The notes under the pieces are model-generated. The model was given only the letters and a program-made list of their open reading frames with translations, ran no database searches and was not told the origin of the DNA. A program made the translations under genes and the position numbers. A stretch of DNA of 64,000 nucleotides from Thalassia testudinum (taxonomy: Eukaryota; Streptophyta; Magnoliopsida; Alismatales; Hydrocharitaceae): assembly GCA_037157565.1 (NCBI GenBank), contig JAZHRO010000063.1:91230001-91294000 (forward strand), in the 5' to 3' direction. Every line of letters begins with the position of its first letter. Positions within the stretch are counted from its first letter, which is position 1. Below are positions 11,807 to 22,655 of the stretch, in pieces.

Positions 11807-12665
11807 TGATGCGGAAAATACGTAGTTTGTTAAAAGAGGGTTTTTAATATCATTGTAATGCGTACCTTTGCAATCAACTTTTATAATTTATAATACTAGA
11901 TAGTGGAGTATCTAGGGTCATCCAAGGAGGCCAATTTGTTAATCACAAAAATGATTCACTCTCTCGCCTCTCAAATCAACACATGTATTTTTGTGAGTTT
12001 TATTTTGTTTGTTTTTATAGTTTTGGAAATAATCGGGATTGATGCGAAGATGAATTCTGCTACAACTAACCCTAAGTGACAAAGGTGAAGCCTTCTCCTT
12101 TAAGCTCACCCTAGGCAAGTGTGCCTAAGGCAATTAGAAGAGAAGGGGTGTGATGCACTAGTAAACTAATAGCAACATGAAAGACATACTAAAGCTAGAA
12201 AGCATGAAATTGAAGGCAATAAACAATTTTGTATTACTAGTAGAGTTGATGACAAGTAGTTACATGCTTCTTAAAGGTAAAAGAGAAACTGCACTGGATA
12301 ATACAAAGAAAATAGAGATGAAAAAAAATCCTCCAGAGATGGTGAAGGATTGGTCCTTGCTCCAAGCACAGCAGCTCTTGTGCTTGGAAAGAATGCTTCC
12401 TTGCTTCTAATATGATAACTCCTCCAAGCTTTCCTTCAAGGTGAGCGTCAACCACCTTACTCCTCTTGTCTGGCTGTTTCCTTAGTGTTGAAGATCTCCT
12501 CCTTTGGCGTGGCTAAGGGAGAAGTAGGAGAGGAAGAAGGCACCAAGGAGGCAGTTGTGTGCCCCCTTGATCTTCTCTTCTTCTTCCTTGACGTGAAGAT
12601 GGAACCTAATCTAAATGAAGAAGATGGAAACTAACTAATGGAGAGGAGATGTGAATTATGTAGTG
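11807..12665 (-). repeat. LTR of B-old, downstream (U5) part
   Basis: It begins TGATGCGGAAAATACG, against TGATAGCGATTTCACG in the young LTRs. The shared GGAGTATCTAGGGTC and CCAAGGAGGCC blocks follow. It is interrupted at 12665 by element A, and the rest of the LTR is at 22656-23967. The last five bases (TAGTG) are the left target duplication of A. Confidence 0.85.
12661..12665. repeat. Target site duplication of element A, left
   Basis: TAGTG, repeated at 22651-22655. The uninterrupted family B LTR reads GTGGTGGTAGGG at this site. Confidence 0.9.
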
Positions 12666-12944
12666 TGTTGACGCGGCTAGATCGTGTTTTAACAGTTAGT
12701 TACGTCGTAGTATAGGTGATCAAGCGTTGTCAACAAATAAAAATTTATTACTCGAAAACCTAAGTATCCGAGGTTGAACACAGAGAGCAATTGTAATTTA
12801 TTACTAATCTCAAGAATGTAATTAAACATTTAGAGTTACTCAAAACTTAATTCAAAATATATATGCATGAGTTTGAGTCAATTGTGGCGAAAATAAGGAA
12901 TTTGGACGTCTGATCATGTGATCAGTCGTCTATCTTGTTCTTCT

Positions 12945-13270
12945 TCTGACTTCTGATTTTCTTCTTTTCTTCTTTTTGATTCTTCTTCCTTGTTTCTTCA
13001 CTGCAGTTCTCTTACCTTGCTTCATTCTTCTTATTTTCCTTTGTCTTCTGCCTTGCCTCTCTTTTCTTTCTCCTTTTCTCTGCAAGTCTTCTTCTTCTTC
13101 CTTAGCTCTGCTTTCTCTTCTTCTACTTGTCTTTACCTTTCTTTATTTCTTCTTTCTTCTTCAGTTCCTCTTCTCTTTGGCTTTGCCTCTTCCTTCTGCC
13201 TTGCCTCTCTTTTTCCTCTGCGAAGGCTTCCTTCCTTCTTTTCCTTCGCTTGCAGTGGCTAAGTCCCTGC
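12945..13270. repeat. Long polypyrimidine/polypurine tract in the A LTR
   Basis: About 325 bp almost wholly C and T on the plus strand (TTCTTCTTC-type). It repeats at 20148-20460 in the other LTR. On the sense strand it is purine-rich and lies in the late part of the LTR. Open frames through it are low-complexity Leu/Ser/Phe strings and are not genes. Confidence 0.85.
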
Positions 13271-14500
13271 TTCCTTCTTCAGTTCCTTCCCTGCACAAAC
13301 CAAAGAGGAGCAAAACCTACCCCTCTATCCACACCCGCGACTCTCTCTCTCTGTAAATCACTCTTCAGCATGCTCTCCTAGAGCCGGGTATCAGGTCGAG
13401 TCACGTGCCCGGGTCCAGGCGCACCGGCGTGGGTGTGGTCCGCGAGGAGTGCTCAGGAGTGCATCAGGTCGGGTCACCAGATCCATGTTATGAGCTCACG
13501 GACGAGGCGGTGTTTAGGTGAGGGACCTCACCCCATGTGTTATCGGAGGCAACCAGCCGATAGCATAAAATCCATTTAAACCACTCAACGACGTTATGAC
13601 TTACCGAGGTGGGACTATTGTTACCCCGCTCTTTCTCACGTGCCCGCAAGAGAGCATTCTCCAATTGCAGCAGCTGCAGGTCTCGCGGCGCCACTCTCTG
13701 GAACAGATGACTTCGCGAGGCCTCCTCGAGTCTGCTTGACCTAGAATCCTGGAGCACTGCAGCCTGGGATGAGCTTGCAACCTCCTCGAGTCACCGTTAA
13801 TGGCAGCTGGAGCTCGAACCCTACCTGACACAAAAAGGGCCTTGCGGCTCAATCAGACCACAGGAGCACCTTCGCCGTGTCACGGCAAAGGTGAGGTGGT
13901 AGGCCGCGGGGCGGCCTAGGCATGCATTCCTAGGTCGCTCTATGGCCAACCGGATGGGTTTGGTCGGGGGGCAGTTGTGGTGGTTTAGAGGGTTTGTGGA
14001 TGAGTGGGGGATGTTCAGTGGCATGTGGCGGAGGTTATGCAGTGGTTGGTGAGACGTGTGGGGCTGTAGAGTGACGAGAGCGTCTCGCCAGAGGGTGGCC
14101 GGAGATGAAGAAGATGGTGGTGGACATCGGCGGTCGATGAGCGTTTGGTTAAATAAGATGAGGGAAATGAAAGAGGGGATAGAGACGAACAGTTCTAACC
14201 TAACTAAGTGGACGAAGGGGGCGAGAGGGCGGCTGGCAGTACCTGCTGTCGCCGGAGAAGAAAGGGTCCAGTGGAGGAAGACGGCGGCAACGACGGGGCT
14301 AGGGTGGCTCGCGTAGGTGTTGCACGACGCAGAGGAGGATGAGGAGGATAGCTCTGCCACTGGTTTTGTGGCAGAGCGACGAGGAAGAGGAGGGGGGCTC
14401 GTCGGAGCTCATTGGACCCCTTGGATGGAGGAGAACAAGAGGAAATTGAGGTAAAATTTCGGCCGAGTCGAGCTGAGGAGGTGCGGCCGGAATTAGGGGT

Positions 14501-14510
14501 TAATTTATAG
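14501..14510 (-). promoter_or_regulatory. TATA box of the A 3' LTR
   Basis: CTATAAATTA on the minus strand, about 80 nt downstream of the LTR palindrome. The same motif is in the other LTR at 21709-21718. Confidence 0.6.
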
Positions 14511-14590
14511 GCACAGGCAGGGACTCCTGTGCTTGGAAGCCAAGCTTCCAAGCGTGGGAATCCTTGCCAGAGATGAAAGTTTGTTAGGTA

Positions 14591-14625
14591 CCCAAATCTC
14601 TCGTGCGTTCGCACGAGAGATTGGG
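14591..14625. promoter_or_regulatory. Long palindrome in U3 of the A 3' LTR
   Basis: Arms ATCTCTCGTGCG and CGCACGAGAGAT around a TT centre; the pairing extends through flanking CCCA/TGGG with one bulged A. It sits just upstream of the TATA box. The other LTR has it at 21799-21833, and D has a sequence-diverged but still paired version. Confidence 0.85.
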
Positions 14626-15442
14626 TGCAAATCTTAGATCAGGATCGAGTTTAGATAGAAGGGAATTCCTTAGAGAATCTCCTTTCCAAATCTGAGAGAT
14701 CTCTGAGGAATCAGAAAGTATTCCCTCTCTATTCCTCGCCAGAGCAGGATTCTCCCCAATAATGGTTGAGGGACTTGCTTGTAAGAGTGGTGAGGAAGTT
14801 AGGGGGGTTTATGCAATGACTTTCAAAAGATAGGGACCAAAATGTAATTGGGTGTACTCATTTGCAAAGTAGGTCAAGATGACCTCCCCTTAGGTCTAAA
14901 TTTTGGTAAAAACCTAATTTAGACCTAAGGAATCCAATGGTGAAGTTGGATTTTAGGTTTGACCACGTTTGACTGGACATTTTACGTAAAAACCTAAATT
15001 AGGTCAATTGATGAGCTAAGACCATAATCTAGGTCAACCTAGGTTCCAAAGGCCAAATTGAATGTTCTAAACCCTAGGGGATATTTTTCCATGAATTTTA
15101 GAGGGTTTACTTGATTTTTATCCTGACCGGAACCTTGTTGAATTAAGCGGATCTATTTTAGGGTTACCAGATGTCATTTAATTCCTGGATTGCACATGGA
15201 CCCATTTCTGATTGAATCAACCCACTTTTTATCCTTTTTAGACCATTTGACTTATGTTTTGTCTCTGAGAAATCCTGTTTATGTACTGCAATGGTAAAAT
15301 TACAGTTTTAACCTTTATTTCATGTTTTCTTCTCAGAACACTTATTCCTCTAATTAAGCCCTCTTCTAAGTTATGTAGGAGCTTTTATTCTCTTTCTTGG
15401 ATCAAAATGAGCTAGTTAGGGCTCATGATGAGGCTCTCATCA

Positions 15443-15480
15443 TACCCCCATGCCTAGCTTTTGCTAGTCCCTTAGCAAAA
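15443..15480 (-). promoter_or_regulatory. Terminal PPT and pre-PPT hairpin of element A
   Basis: On the minus strand TTTTGCTA and TAGCAAAA pair (loop AGGGAC, 15459-15480), then GGCATGGGGGTA (15454-15443) abuts the LTR start. The purine tract is the expected primer for plus-strand DNA synthesis. Confidence 0.85.
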
Positions 15481-15889
15481 TTTCAAGGTTTTAACTTCTG
15501 TTCTAGACCCTGAGTGTCTGTCATCAGTTATGATAAGTGCTTTTCTTTTTCTTTTGTGATTTGGTCAGAATGCTGACAATAGGCCTAGAGGTACTCAAGT
15601 ATCAACCAAAATCCGGACCTGACCCGCTTTAGCCTTAGCCCTCCGCAAAGGTTTTTAAGGCCCGCAGAAACTAACCTAGGGTTTGTTGGACTCCACGATT
15701 AAAGCACCCGTGCTCGAGACATTTTTAGCCTAGGTCTAGTTTACAGTGCGTTTTTTGTAAGAGAGAGATAGAAGATTTATTTGTTTGGAGAGTTTTCTCT
15801 CTCTTTTCTTTTTATTTCTAGCTTCGGATTGGCTTCTCAACACGGTCTGTATCAGATTCCTCGTCCCCATCATCAATCCTCAAGGGTCC

Positions 15890-16034
15890 CTGGCTATCGA
15901 TGCTTCAAGATAGCACCGCCCATGGCAACCCCTAGAATCCTGGCTTTCGAGATTTCGAGATAATCCCACCCCTGGCGTTCCGTGGCCGAATTCAGACCCT
16001 GGCGATCGACATTTTGTGATAATGCCGCCCTTGG
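15890..16034 (-). repeat. Three 36-nt hairpin-like units (element A)
   Basis: Plus-strand coordinates 15890-15925, 15940-15975 and 15999-16034. Each runs from CTGGC... to a CCATGG-like end. On the sense strand the first unit contains GCTATC and GATAGC as pairing arms. The same three units lie at the same place in D. Confidence 0.75.
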
Positions 16035-16785
16035 TATCTAAACCAGAAGAGTGCTTACATGCCCCCAGTAGGATATTTAAATATCCTAAGAGACGAGCAC
16101 CGAGGAGATGATATGTTGTTACACATCTTCGAGGGGAATTTCCCGCCTCTTCGCGCCGGGAACTCGTCCAAATCAACTTGTGTTGATTGGCTACTCCTAA
16201 TCTAGGTGACTTTTTCAGAACATTGAAACACTTTTTGCGTGATTTTGATATTTATGCACACTGAACCAGACTGTGTGTGGATTAGGATGCTTAGGCTACC
16301 GAATCCCGCAAATCGAAAGTCAATTAACGAGGCCGAATACTTCCTAAGCCTTAGACCTAATACTTAAGCTTTGCATTTTCCCCAACCTCTTGAAGATTAT
16401 CCAGATTTTAGTGGATATGTGAATTTTTAAGCTAAAGAATCAAGCCCAAGAGGCCTAAGACTAGCATTCCCGCTAATCTCTTGTTATGTCTCCTTAGCAC
16501 TTTTCTTTTATTTTTCTCTTTTCTTGATCTGGTTTAGAACTTCAGTTAATTCCTTAATCTTTTACTAATGACTATCTCTCTTTTTTCTTTTTCATTTTGT
16601 GCTCCTTTTTGTCATTTTTGCTCTTTTTCTCCTCCTTATAATTATGTGGCTCACAAAATTTCTTCCCTCCTCCATTTTTTTGTTCTTTTTCATAATTTTT
16701 CAATTTTTTTGTGTTTTTGCCATCTGTGAATTTTTTTGTGAGAATCCTTCTAACTTTTTCTTGGTTCTGTATGTTTGCACTTTAT

Positions 16786-16825
16786 CACCCCCCCATGCCT
16801 AAGTTTTGCAATGTCTTCATTGTAA
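16786..16825 (-). promoter_or_regulatory. Internal polypurine tract of element A
   Basis: On the minus strand, ACAATGAAGACATTGCAAAA is followed by CTTAGGCATGGGGGGGTG. It nearly duplicates the terminal PPT (GGCATGGGGGTA) and lies 1.3 kb upstream of it. It may prime a second plus strand. Confidence 0.65.
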
Positions 16826-17031
16826 ACGGAGGGTGTGAAATAGTGTTGAGGTCAGGGACTTAGAACAGGATACATCAGGTGGGTGAACGGGTCAGAAATG
16901 ACTGATGTGGACGATTTCAAGCTCTGGTACGTGTACCAGAGGTGGGATCAACTGTCTAAGGCTGAACTCAAAGTGCAATGGACGTGGAGTACAGACGGAT
17001 AATCAGACGGGTCTCTATTTTTTGGAATAAC

Positions 17032-17053
17032 AGGTTGCCTCCCGTTAAGCGCT
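17032..17053 (-). other. Conserved post-coding motif of element A
   Basis: On the minus strand AGCGCTTAACGGGAGGCAAC, just after the end of the acidic frame. Matching motifs lie just after the coding region in D (31880-31900), B (41206-41227) and C (55157-55178). Confidence 0.7.
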
Positions 17054-17066
17054 AAATTTAATGCCT

Positions 17067-18721
17067 TCAGCCGAGTGGAAAATGGAGTGGAGAGGGAGTG
17101 GTCAAATCAGTAGAGTTTTGTAAAATAAGCACCTTGATTAAGAGCCTGGTTGGTCCAACCAGGTGCTTGTTAAGATCAGTGGGTTGATGATGCAGCCCAA
17201 ACCCAATAAGTCTAGTGGGTTGATAGATGTAGATCAACAGATGCGGAACCCACCATATGCAATGTGGCTCGGATGGATATGGAAGTGAAAACTCGGGTTT
17301 AGGCTGAGTCAAATCAGCCTGGTCATAGTAGGGTTCTGAAAAATAATCAGTGCATGATGTGGAAACCCTACAGGGGTGATTCGAGAATGATGGCTCCTGT
17401 TTTTCGGTCTGATCAATACCCGATACCTGGTATAGATATGGAGGTGAATCATCTGCAAACGGCTCAGTGAGAGGTGAATCAGAATAGAAATTGAGTTCGG
17501 TTGCAGGTCGAGATAGAGAACGGGTTTTGATTGGTTCTGTATATGTGGAGCAGGTGGTTTTAAAGAGAATTGGCTTGTTATAATCAGGAAGCAGATTTTC
17601 TCCGATGTAATGGTCAGATTTGACATCGTCAGAGAGCTTGCGAAAATCAAAATCTGAATGAGATTCAAGATCGTGAGTTCCATCATCGAATAAATCATAT
17701 GCTGTATATTCAGTAACCTAACTGGGGTCTAGCCTAGATGTTAATTCTGAGCTTAAAAAGGTGTCCTTATCTGGTAGAGGCTCAGGTTCTAAGCTGGTAG
17801 GGCAGACCCAATTGAAACCCCACTCGTCCAACTCCTCAGTTCTGTATCGTAAATTGGCATGACTTTTGAAAAATCGATTAGTTCCTCTGAGGATGTTGGC
17901 GAGGGATATTCATCAAATAGAGGCCCAAAATCATATTCTTCATTGAAAGATTGATCTTCCTCATATGGGGCCTTGAAATCTTCCCAATAGGTTTCATATC
18001 TAGATTCTGGGCTTAGGATGTGGGTTGAATCACTAGAATCTAAGTCTGAATAACCTTCGAGGGTCACCTTATCAGAATAAGGGACGGAATTTACACCCTC
18101 GAGAGGTTCAGTTCTACTCTCATTCTTGTAGGAGTTTTGGGGTTCTAAGCCTGGTGATTCATGGTCTAGAGTGGGCTCAACATTGCATTTTCCTACATTT
18201 GGAACTTCCCAACCTTCTTCAATATCAGGCACATTGTACTCCATTTGGGTTGGGAATCCACAACCATTTTGTACCTCAAACCCAAGATCAGCTTGATCCT
18301 CGATGTTGTCCCAAGATGGTTCATCCTCTGTTTGTGGTATATACAGGTACTTATGGTTGATAATTTGTTTTACTAATCTCATTATCTCTTCCCATTTTTC
18401 AAGATCATCTTGGTGTTGCTTCCAAAGTCGAGGATTTGTCATACATTGAAGGTATTCAAGATTGTGTAATTTTTCTATCTCAATGTACCCTGTGATGAGC
18501 AAGTCATGGGTTGATCCTTTTGTGGCTTCTGCCAATAGTACTTGGGCACAAGTTATGATAAAGGTTGCGGTTGTTGGGACATCAACCTAAATGTTTTCTA
18601 CTGGTGTTGAGGTTTTGTCTTCTTTTTCATAGAATTTCAGAGCATCCTCAATCATCCTATCTCTCATGGATCTCCGATATTCAGGTTTCTTGAATGGTAG
18701 TCCTAAGTGGTGTGGCTACAT
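17067..18721 (-). pseudogene. Acidic reading frame of unknown function in element A
   Basis: This is the only long coding-like stretch in A. It would give roughly 550 residues but is broken by a TAG at 18716-18718, another at about 18586, a frameshift near 17800 and a TAG near 17735. The longest open part is 17789-18535 (248 codons). The 129-codon open frame at 17309-17698 is in a shadow frame; the coherent frame there is a D/E/S/P-rich one. The N-terminal part has basic and helical character (RRSMRDRMIEDALKFYEKE). The rest is strongly acidic with many YxDL/PSY-like motifs. No capsid, zinc knuckle, protease or polymerase motif is visible. It takes the place gag-pol has in D, between the shared leader and the shared post-coding motif. 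Function unknown. Confidence 0.6.
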
Positions 18722-18839
18722 ATTTGGATCAGGTGGTGGAATCAAGATGTAGAATCAAGTTATGAAGCGATTAGATCTGACTGAAGAGTCCCACTGAAAA
18801 TGTATGTGTGTGTTTTAAAGAGAAAAGATGAGGGATTGG

Positions 18840-19080
18840 AGATGTTTTTGACCCAATCAAGACACCCAAAGATGTTTGGATGACTATGGAGGTTCGAGGC
18901 GGATGGTACCCCTGAATCGGAAGGTCGTCCACCTGAGAATTACCTGGGCAGCCAGAGAGGGAGAGTCCCGCAAAGACCCCTACATGGTAGAGCATCCCCA
19001 CGGGTTACAGGGTTTCCCCCACCCGACCTCTCTTGTCACTGAGATTCCAGGTAGACCAAAATGGAGACCTTGACCTCTTA
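18840..19080 (-). promoter_or_regulatory. Leader block of element A shared with D
   Basis: About 230 bp with high identity to D (37660-37716 joined to 47055-47230, split there by B). It includes GAGAATTACCTGGGC and CACGGGTTACAGGG. It lies in the 5' untranslated leader just before the coding region, where packaging signals of LTR elements lie, so a shared packaging signal is a reasonable inference. Confidence 0.6.
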
Positions 19081-19099
19081 AGTCTACCACTTTTATTTC

Positions 19100-19846
19100 A
19101 AAGGTGCTTTAGGGTTCTCACTTGAACTTTAGATATTTTGATGTTGTGACCTAATTTGGAGGTTGGTTGACCCAAGGGGTCAACTTCACCTGACTTGTCC
19201 TATAGATGGCAGAATGATTCTAGGCTTAGGGCCTAGAGATCACCCTGATTTTGACTCCCAGATTATTAGGTCCAAAATTTTAAGATTTAAGTGATCTTAG
19301 AGCTCAATTTTTCTTAAGGTTTGTCTTGTTTAGCTCTCTTCAATCAAGGGCTTGGGTAGCACACTGATGCGGGAGGGTTCATTTCCTTTTATACAGGCAT
19401 GTGTGACTAGCACTTCAAAGCCCTACTGTAGAAACCCTAATTTGGTTTTATTTCCAATCCTCTTTTTCACAAAAATTCTCTTTGGACTTAAAAGCAAGAA
19501 ATATGTTGTCCGCATAGATTAAGCGTGATTTCTATTAAGCACATGAATTTGTGGGATAGAATCTAAAAAAAAAATCGCTCTAACTTCAAGATGATTTGAA
19601 AAATTTTCGCAAAATCAGGAAACGTTTGAGAAGGCAATTGATTCCTAAATTAATTTCTTCCTTTTGTATTTCAAAGCTTAGGGGATAGTTTAAGGAAGAA
19701 AAGAAATTACCTGCCCTGGAGTGGTTGACTTGCGGGAGGGATCTTCTCGTGAAATACCTACAAGATCACAACAAAGCAAAGTAGGGCAAGTTAGTGCTCA
19801 ATATGATAAAAAGAATGTAGAGACTAGTGATAAAATGCGTGTTACT
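19100..19846 (-). other. Rest of the untranslated leader of element A
   Basis: AT-rich, no gene. It parallels the D leader at 47236-47890, for example the block around GGTTGACCCAAGGGGTCAAC at about 19165-19185. Confidence 0.55.
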
Positions 19847-19863
19847 CCCCGACAACGGCGCCA
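19847..19863 (-). promoter_or_regulatory. Primer binding site of element A (tRNA-Asp)
   Basis: On the minus strand TGGCGCCGTTGTCGGGG, three bases from the LTR end. It is the complement of the 3' end of plant tRNA-Asp (including CCA) with one mismatch. It sets the element's orientation as minus. Confidence 0.88.
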
Positions 19864-19866
19864 AAA

Positions 19867-22650
19867 TGTTGACGCAGCTAGATCGTGTTTTAACAGTTAG
19901 TTACGTTATAGTATAGGTGATCAAGCGTTGTCAACAAATAAAAATTTATTACTCGAAAACCTAAATATCCGAGATCGAACACAGGGAGCAATCGGAATTT
20001 ATTACTAATCTCAAGAATGTAATTGAACACTTAGAGTTACTCAAAACTTAATTCAAAATATATATGCATGAGTTTGAGTCAATTGTGGCGAAAATAAGGA
20101 ATTTGGACGTCTGATCATGTGATCAGTCGTCTATCTTGTTCTTCTTCTGACTTCTGATTTTCTTCTTTTCTTCTTTTTGCTTCTTCTTCCTTGTTTCTTC
20201 ACTGCAGTTCTCTTGCCTTGCTTCTTTCTTCTTATTTTCCTTTGTCTTCTGCCTTGCCTCTCTTTTCTTTCTCCTTTTCTCTGCGGGTCTTCTTCTTCCT
20301 TGGCTCTACTTTCTCTTCTTCTGCTTGTCTTTACCTTTCTTTATTTCTTCTTTCTTCTTCAGTTCCTCTTCTCTTTGGTTTCGCCTCTTCCTTCTGCCTT
20401 GCCTTTCTCTTTTTCCTCTGCGAAGGCTTCCTTCCTTCTTCTTCTCTTCCTTCGCTTGCAGCGGCTAAGTCCCTGCTTCCTTCTTCAGTTCCTTCCCTGC
20501 ACAAACCAAAGAGGAGCAAAACCTACCCCTCTACCCACACCTGCGACTCTCTCTCTGTAAATCACTCTTCAGCACGCTTTCCCAGAGCCGGGTAATCGGG
20601 TCTGGTCACGTGCCCGAGTCCAGGCGCACCGACGTGGGTGTGGTGCGCGAGGAGTGCTCAAGAGTGTATCGGGTCGGGTCACCAGATCCGTGTGATGAGC
20701 TCACGGACAAGGCAGTGTTTAGGTGAGGGACCTCACCCCATGTGTTATCGGAGGGAACCAGCTGATAGCATAAAATCCATTTAAACCACTTAACGACGTT
20801 ATGACTTACCGAGGTGGGACTATTGTTACCCCGCTCTTTCTTGCGCGCCCGCAGGAGAGTGTTCTCTAATTGCAGCAGCTGCAAGTCTCGCGGCGCCACT
20901 CTCTGGAACAGATGACTTCGCGAGGCCTCCCCGAGTCTACTAGACCTAGAATCCTGGAGCACTGCAGCCTGGGATGAGCTTGCAACCTCCTCAAGTCACC
21001 GTTAATGGCGGCTGGAGCTCGAACCCTGCCTGACACAAAAAGGGCCTTGCGGCTCAATCAGACCACAGGAGCACCTTTGTCATGTTACGGCGAAGGTGAG
21101 GTGGTAGGTGGCAGGCCGTGGGGCGGCCTAAGCGTGCGTGCCTAGGTCGCTCTGTGGCCGACCGAACGGGTTTGGTCAGGGGGCAGTTGTGGTGGTTTAA
21201 AGGGTTTTTGGATGAGTGGGGGATGTTTAGTGGCGTGTGGCGGAGGTTATGCGGTGGTTGGCGAGACGTGTGGGGCTGCGGAGTGACGGGAGCGTCTCGC
21301 CGGAGGGTGGCCGGAGATGAAGATGGTGGTGGACAGTGGCGGTCGAGGAGCGTTTGGTGAAATAACATGAGGGAAATGAAAGAGGGGATAGAGACGAACA
21401 GTTCTAACCTAACTAAGTGGATGAAGGGGGCGAGAGGGCGGCTGGCAGTACCTGCTGTCGCTGAAGAAGAAAGCGTCCAGTGGAGGAAGACGGCGACAAT
21501 GACGGGGCTAGGGCGGCTTGCGAGGGTGTTGCGCGACGCGAAGGAGGGTGAGGAGGACAGCTCTGCCACTGGTTTTGTGGCAGAGTGACGAGGAAGAGGA
21601 GGGGGCTCATCGGAGCTCACTGGACCCCTTGGTCGGAGGAGAAGAAGAGGAAATTGAGGTGAAATTCTGGCCAAGTCGAGCTGAGGAAGTGCGGCCGGAG
21701 TTGGGCGTTAATTTATAGGCACAGGCAGGGACTCCTGTGCTTGGAAGCCAAGCTTCCAAGCGTGAGAATCCTCACCAGAGATGGAAGTTTGTTAGGTACC
21801 CAAATCTCTCGTGCGTTCGCACGAGAGATTGGGTGCAAATCTTAGATCAGGATCGAGTTCAGATGGAAGGGAATTCCTCAGAGAATCTCCCTTCCAAATC
21901 TGGGAGATCTTTGAGGAATCAGAGAGTATTCCCTCTCTATTCCTCACCGGAGCATGATTTCTCCCCAATAATGGCGGAGGGACCTGCTTGTAAGAGTGGC
22001 AAGGAAGTTAGGTGGGTTTATGCAATGGCTTTCAAAAGATAGGGACCAAAATGTAATTGGGTGTACTCATTTGCAAAGTAGGTCAAGATGATCTCCCCTT
22101 ATTCCAAATTTTGGTACAAACCTAATTTAGACCTAAGGAATCCAATGGTGAAGTTGGATTTTAGGTTTGACCACGTTTGACTGGACATTTTACGTAAAAA
22201 CCCAAATTAGGTCAATTGATGAGCTAAGACCCTAATCTAGGTCAACCTAGGTTCCAAAGGCCAAATTGAATGATCCAAACCCTAGGGGATATTTTTCCAT
22301 GAATTTTAGAGGATTTACTTGATTTTTATCCTAACCGGAACCTTGTTGAATTAAGCGAGTCTATTTTAGGGTTACTAGATGTCATTTAATTCCTGGATTG
22401 CATATGGACCCATTTCTGATTGAATTAACTCCCTTTTTATCTTATTCAGACCATTTGACCTATGTTTTGTCTCTGAGAAATCCTGTTTATATACTGCAAT
22501 GGTAAAATTACAGTTTTAACCTTTATTTCATGTTTTCTTCTCAGAACACTTATTCCTCTAATTAAGCCCTCTTCTAAGTTATATAGGAGCTTTTATTCTC
22601 TTTCTTGGATCAAAATGAGCTAGTTAGGGCTCATGATGAGGCTCTCATCA
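19867..22650 (-). repeat. 5' LTR of element A
   Basis: Partner of 12666-15442. In sense order: hairpin start at 22650-22634, palindrome 21799-21833, TATA CTATAAATTA at 21709-21718, GC-rich region, purine-rich tract, end at 19867 next to the PBS. CTTGGAAG and CTTCCAAG, separated by CCAAG (about 21739-21760), form a second inverted repeat between palindrome and TATA. Confidence 0.92.
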
Positions 22651-22655
22651 TAGTG
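22651..22655. repeat. Target site duplication of element A, right
   Basis: TAGTG, identical to 12661-12665. Confidence 0.9.

Larger units (their letters stand above)
12666..15442 (-). repeat. 3' LTR of element A
   Basis: Read on the minus strand it starts TGATGAGAGCCTCATCA (15442-15426) and ends ...CGCGTCAACA at 12666. It holds a palindrome at 14591-14625, a TATA-like CTATAAATTA at 14501-14510, a GC-rich transcribed part, and a purine-rich tract (pyrimidine-rich on plus, 12945-13270). It is paired with 19867-22650. Confidence 0.92.
12666..22650 (-). mobile_element. Element A: non-autonomous gypsy-like LTR retrotransposon
   Basis: A complete insertion of 9985 bp: two LTRs of about 2.78 kb, both TG...CA, a PBS, a terminal PPT and a TAGTG duplication. 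The internal part is only 4.4 kb. It has no gag, protease, RT, RNase H or integrase; the only long frame is an acidic one of unknown function (17067-18721). LTR ends, leader and 3' module match element D, so D-type proteins could mobilise it. It resembles the class of large non-autonomous derivatives that keep long LTRs. The LTRs differ at a few percent of positions by eye, so it is older than the young B insertion. Confidence 0.9.

Noticed and set aside
12976..13381. Leu/Ser/Phe-rich open frames (also 20177-20595, 27842-28270, 48246-48434) that look like membrane proteins
   Set aside because: They come from the polypyrimidine tract, where every frame gives Leu, Ser, Phe and Pro; no start context or partner domain.
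17309..17698. 129-codon open frame in element A
   Set aside because: Ile/Leu/Ser-rich shadow of the acidic frame, which reads coherently in another frame across the same bases and continues on both sides.
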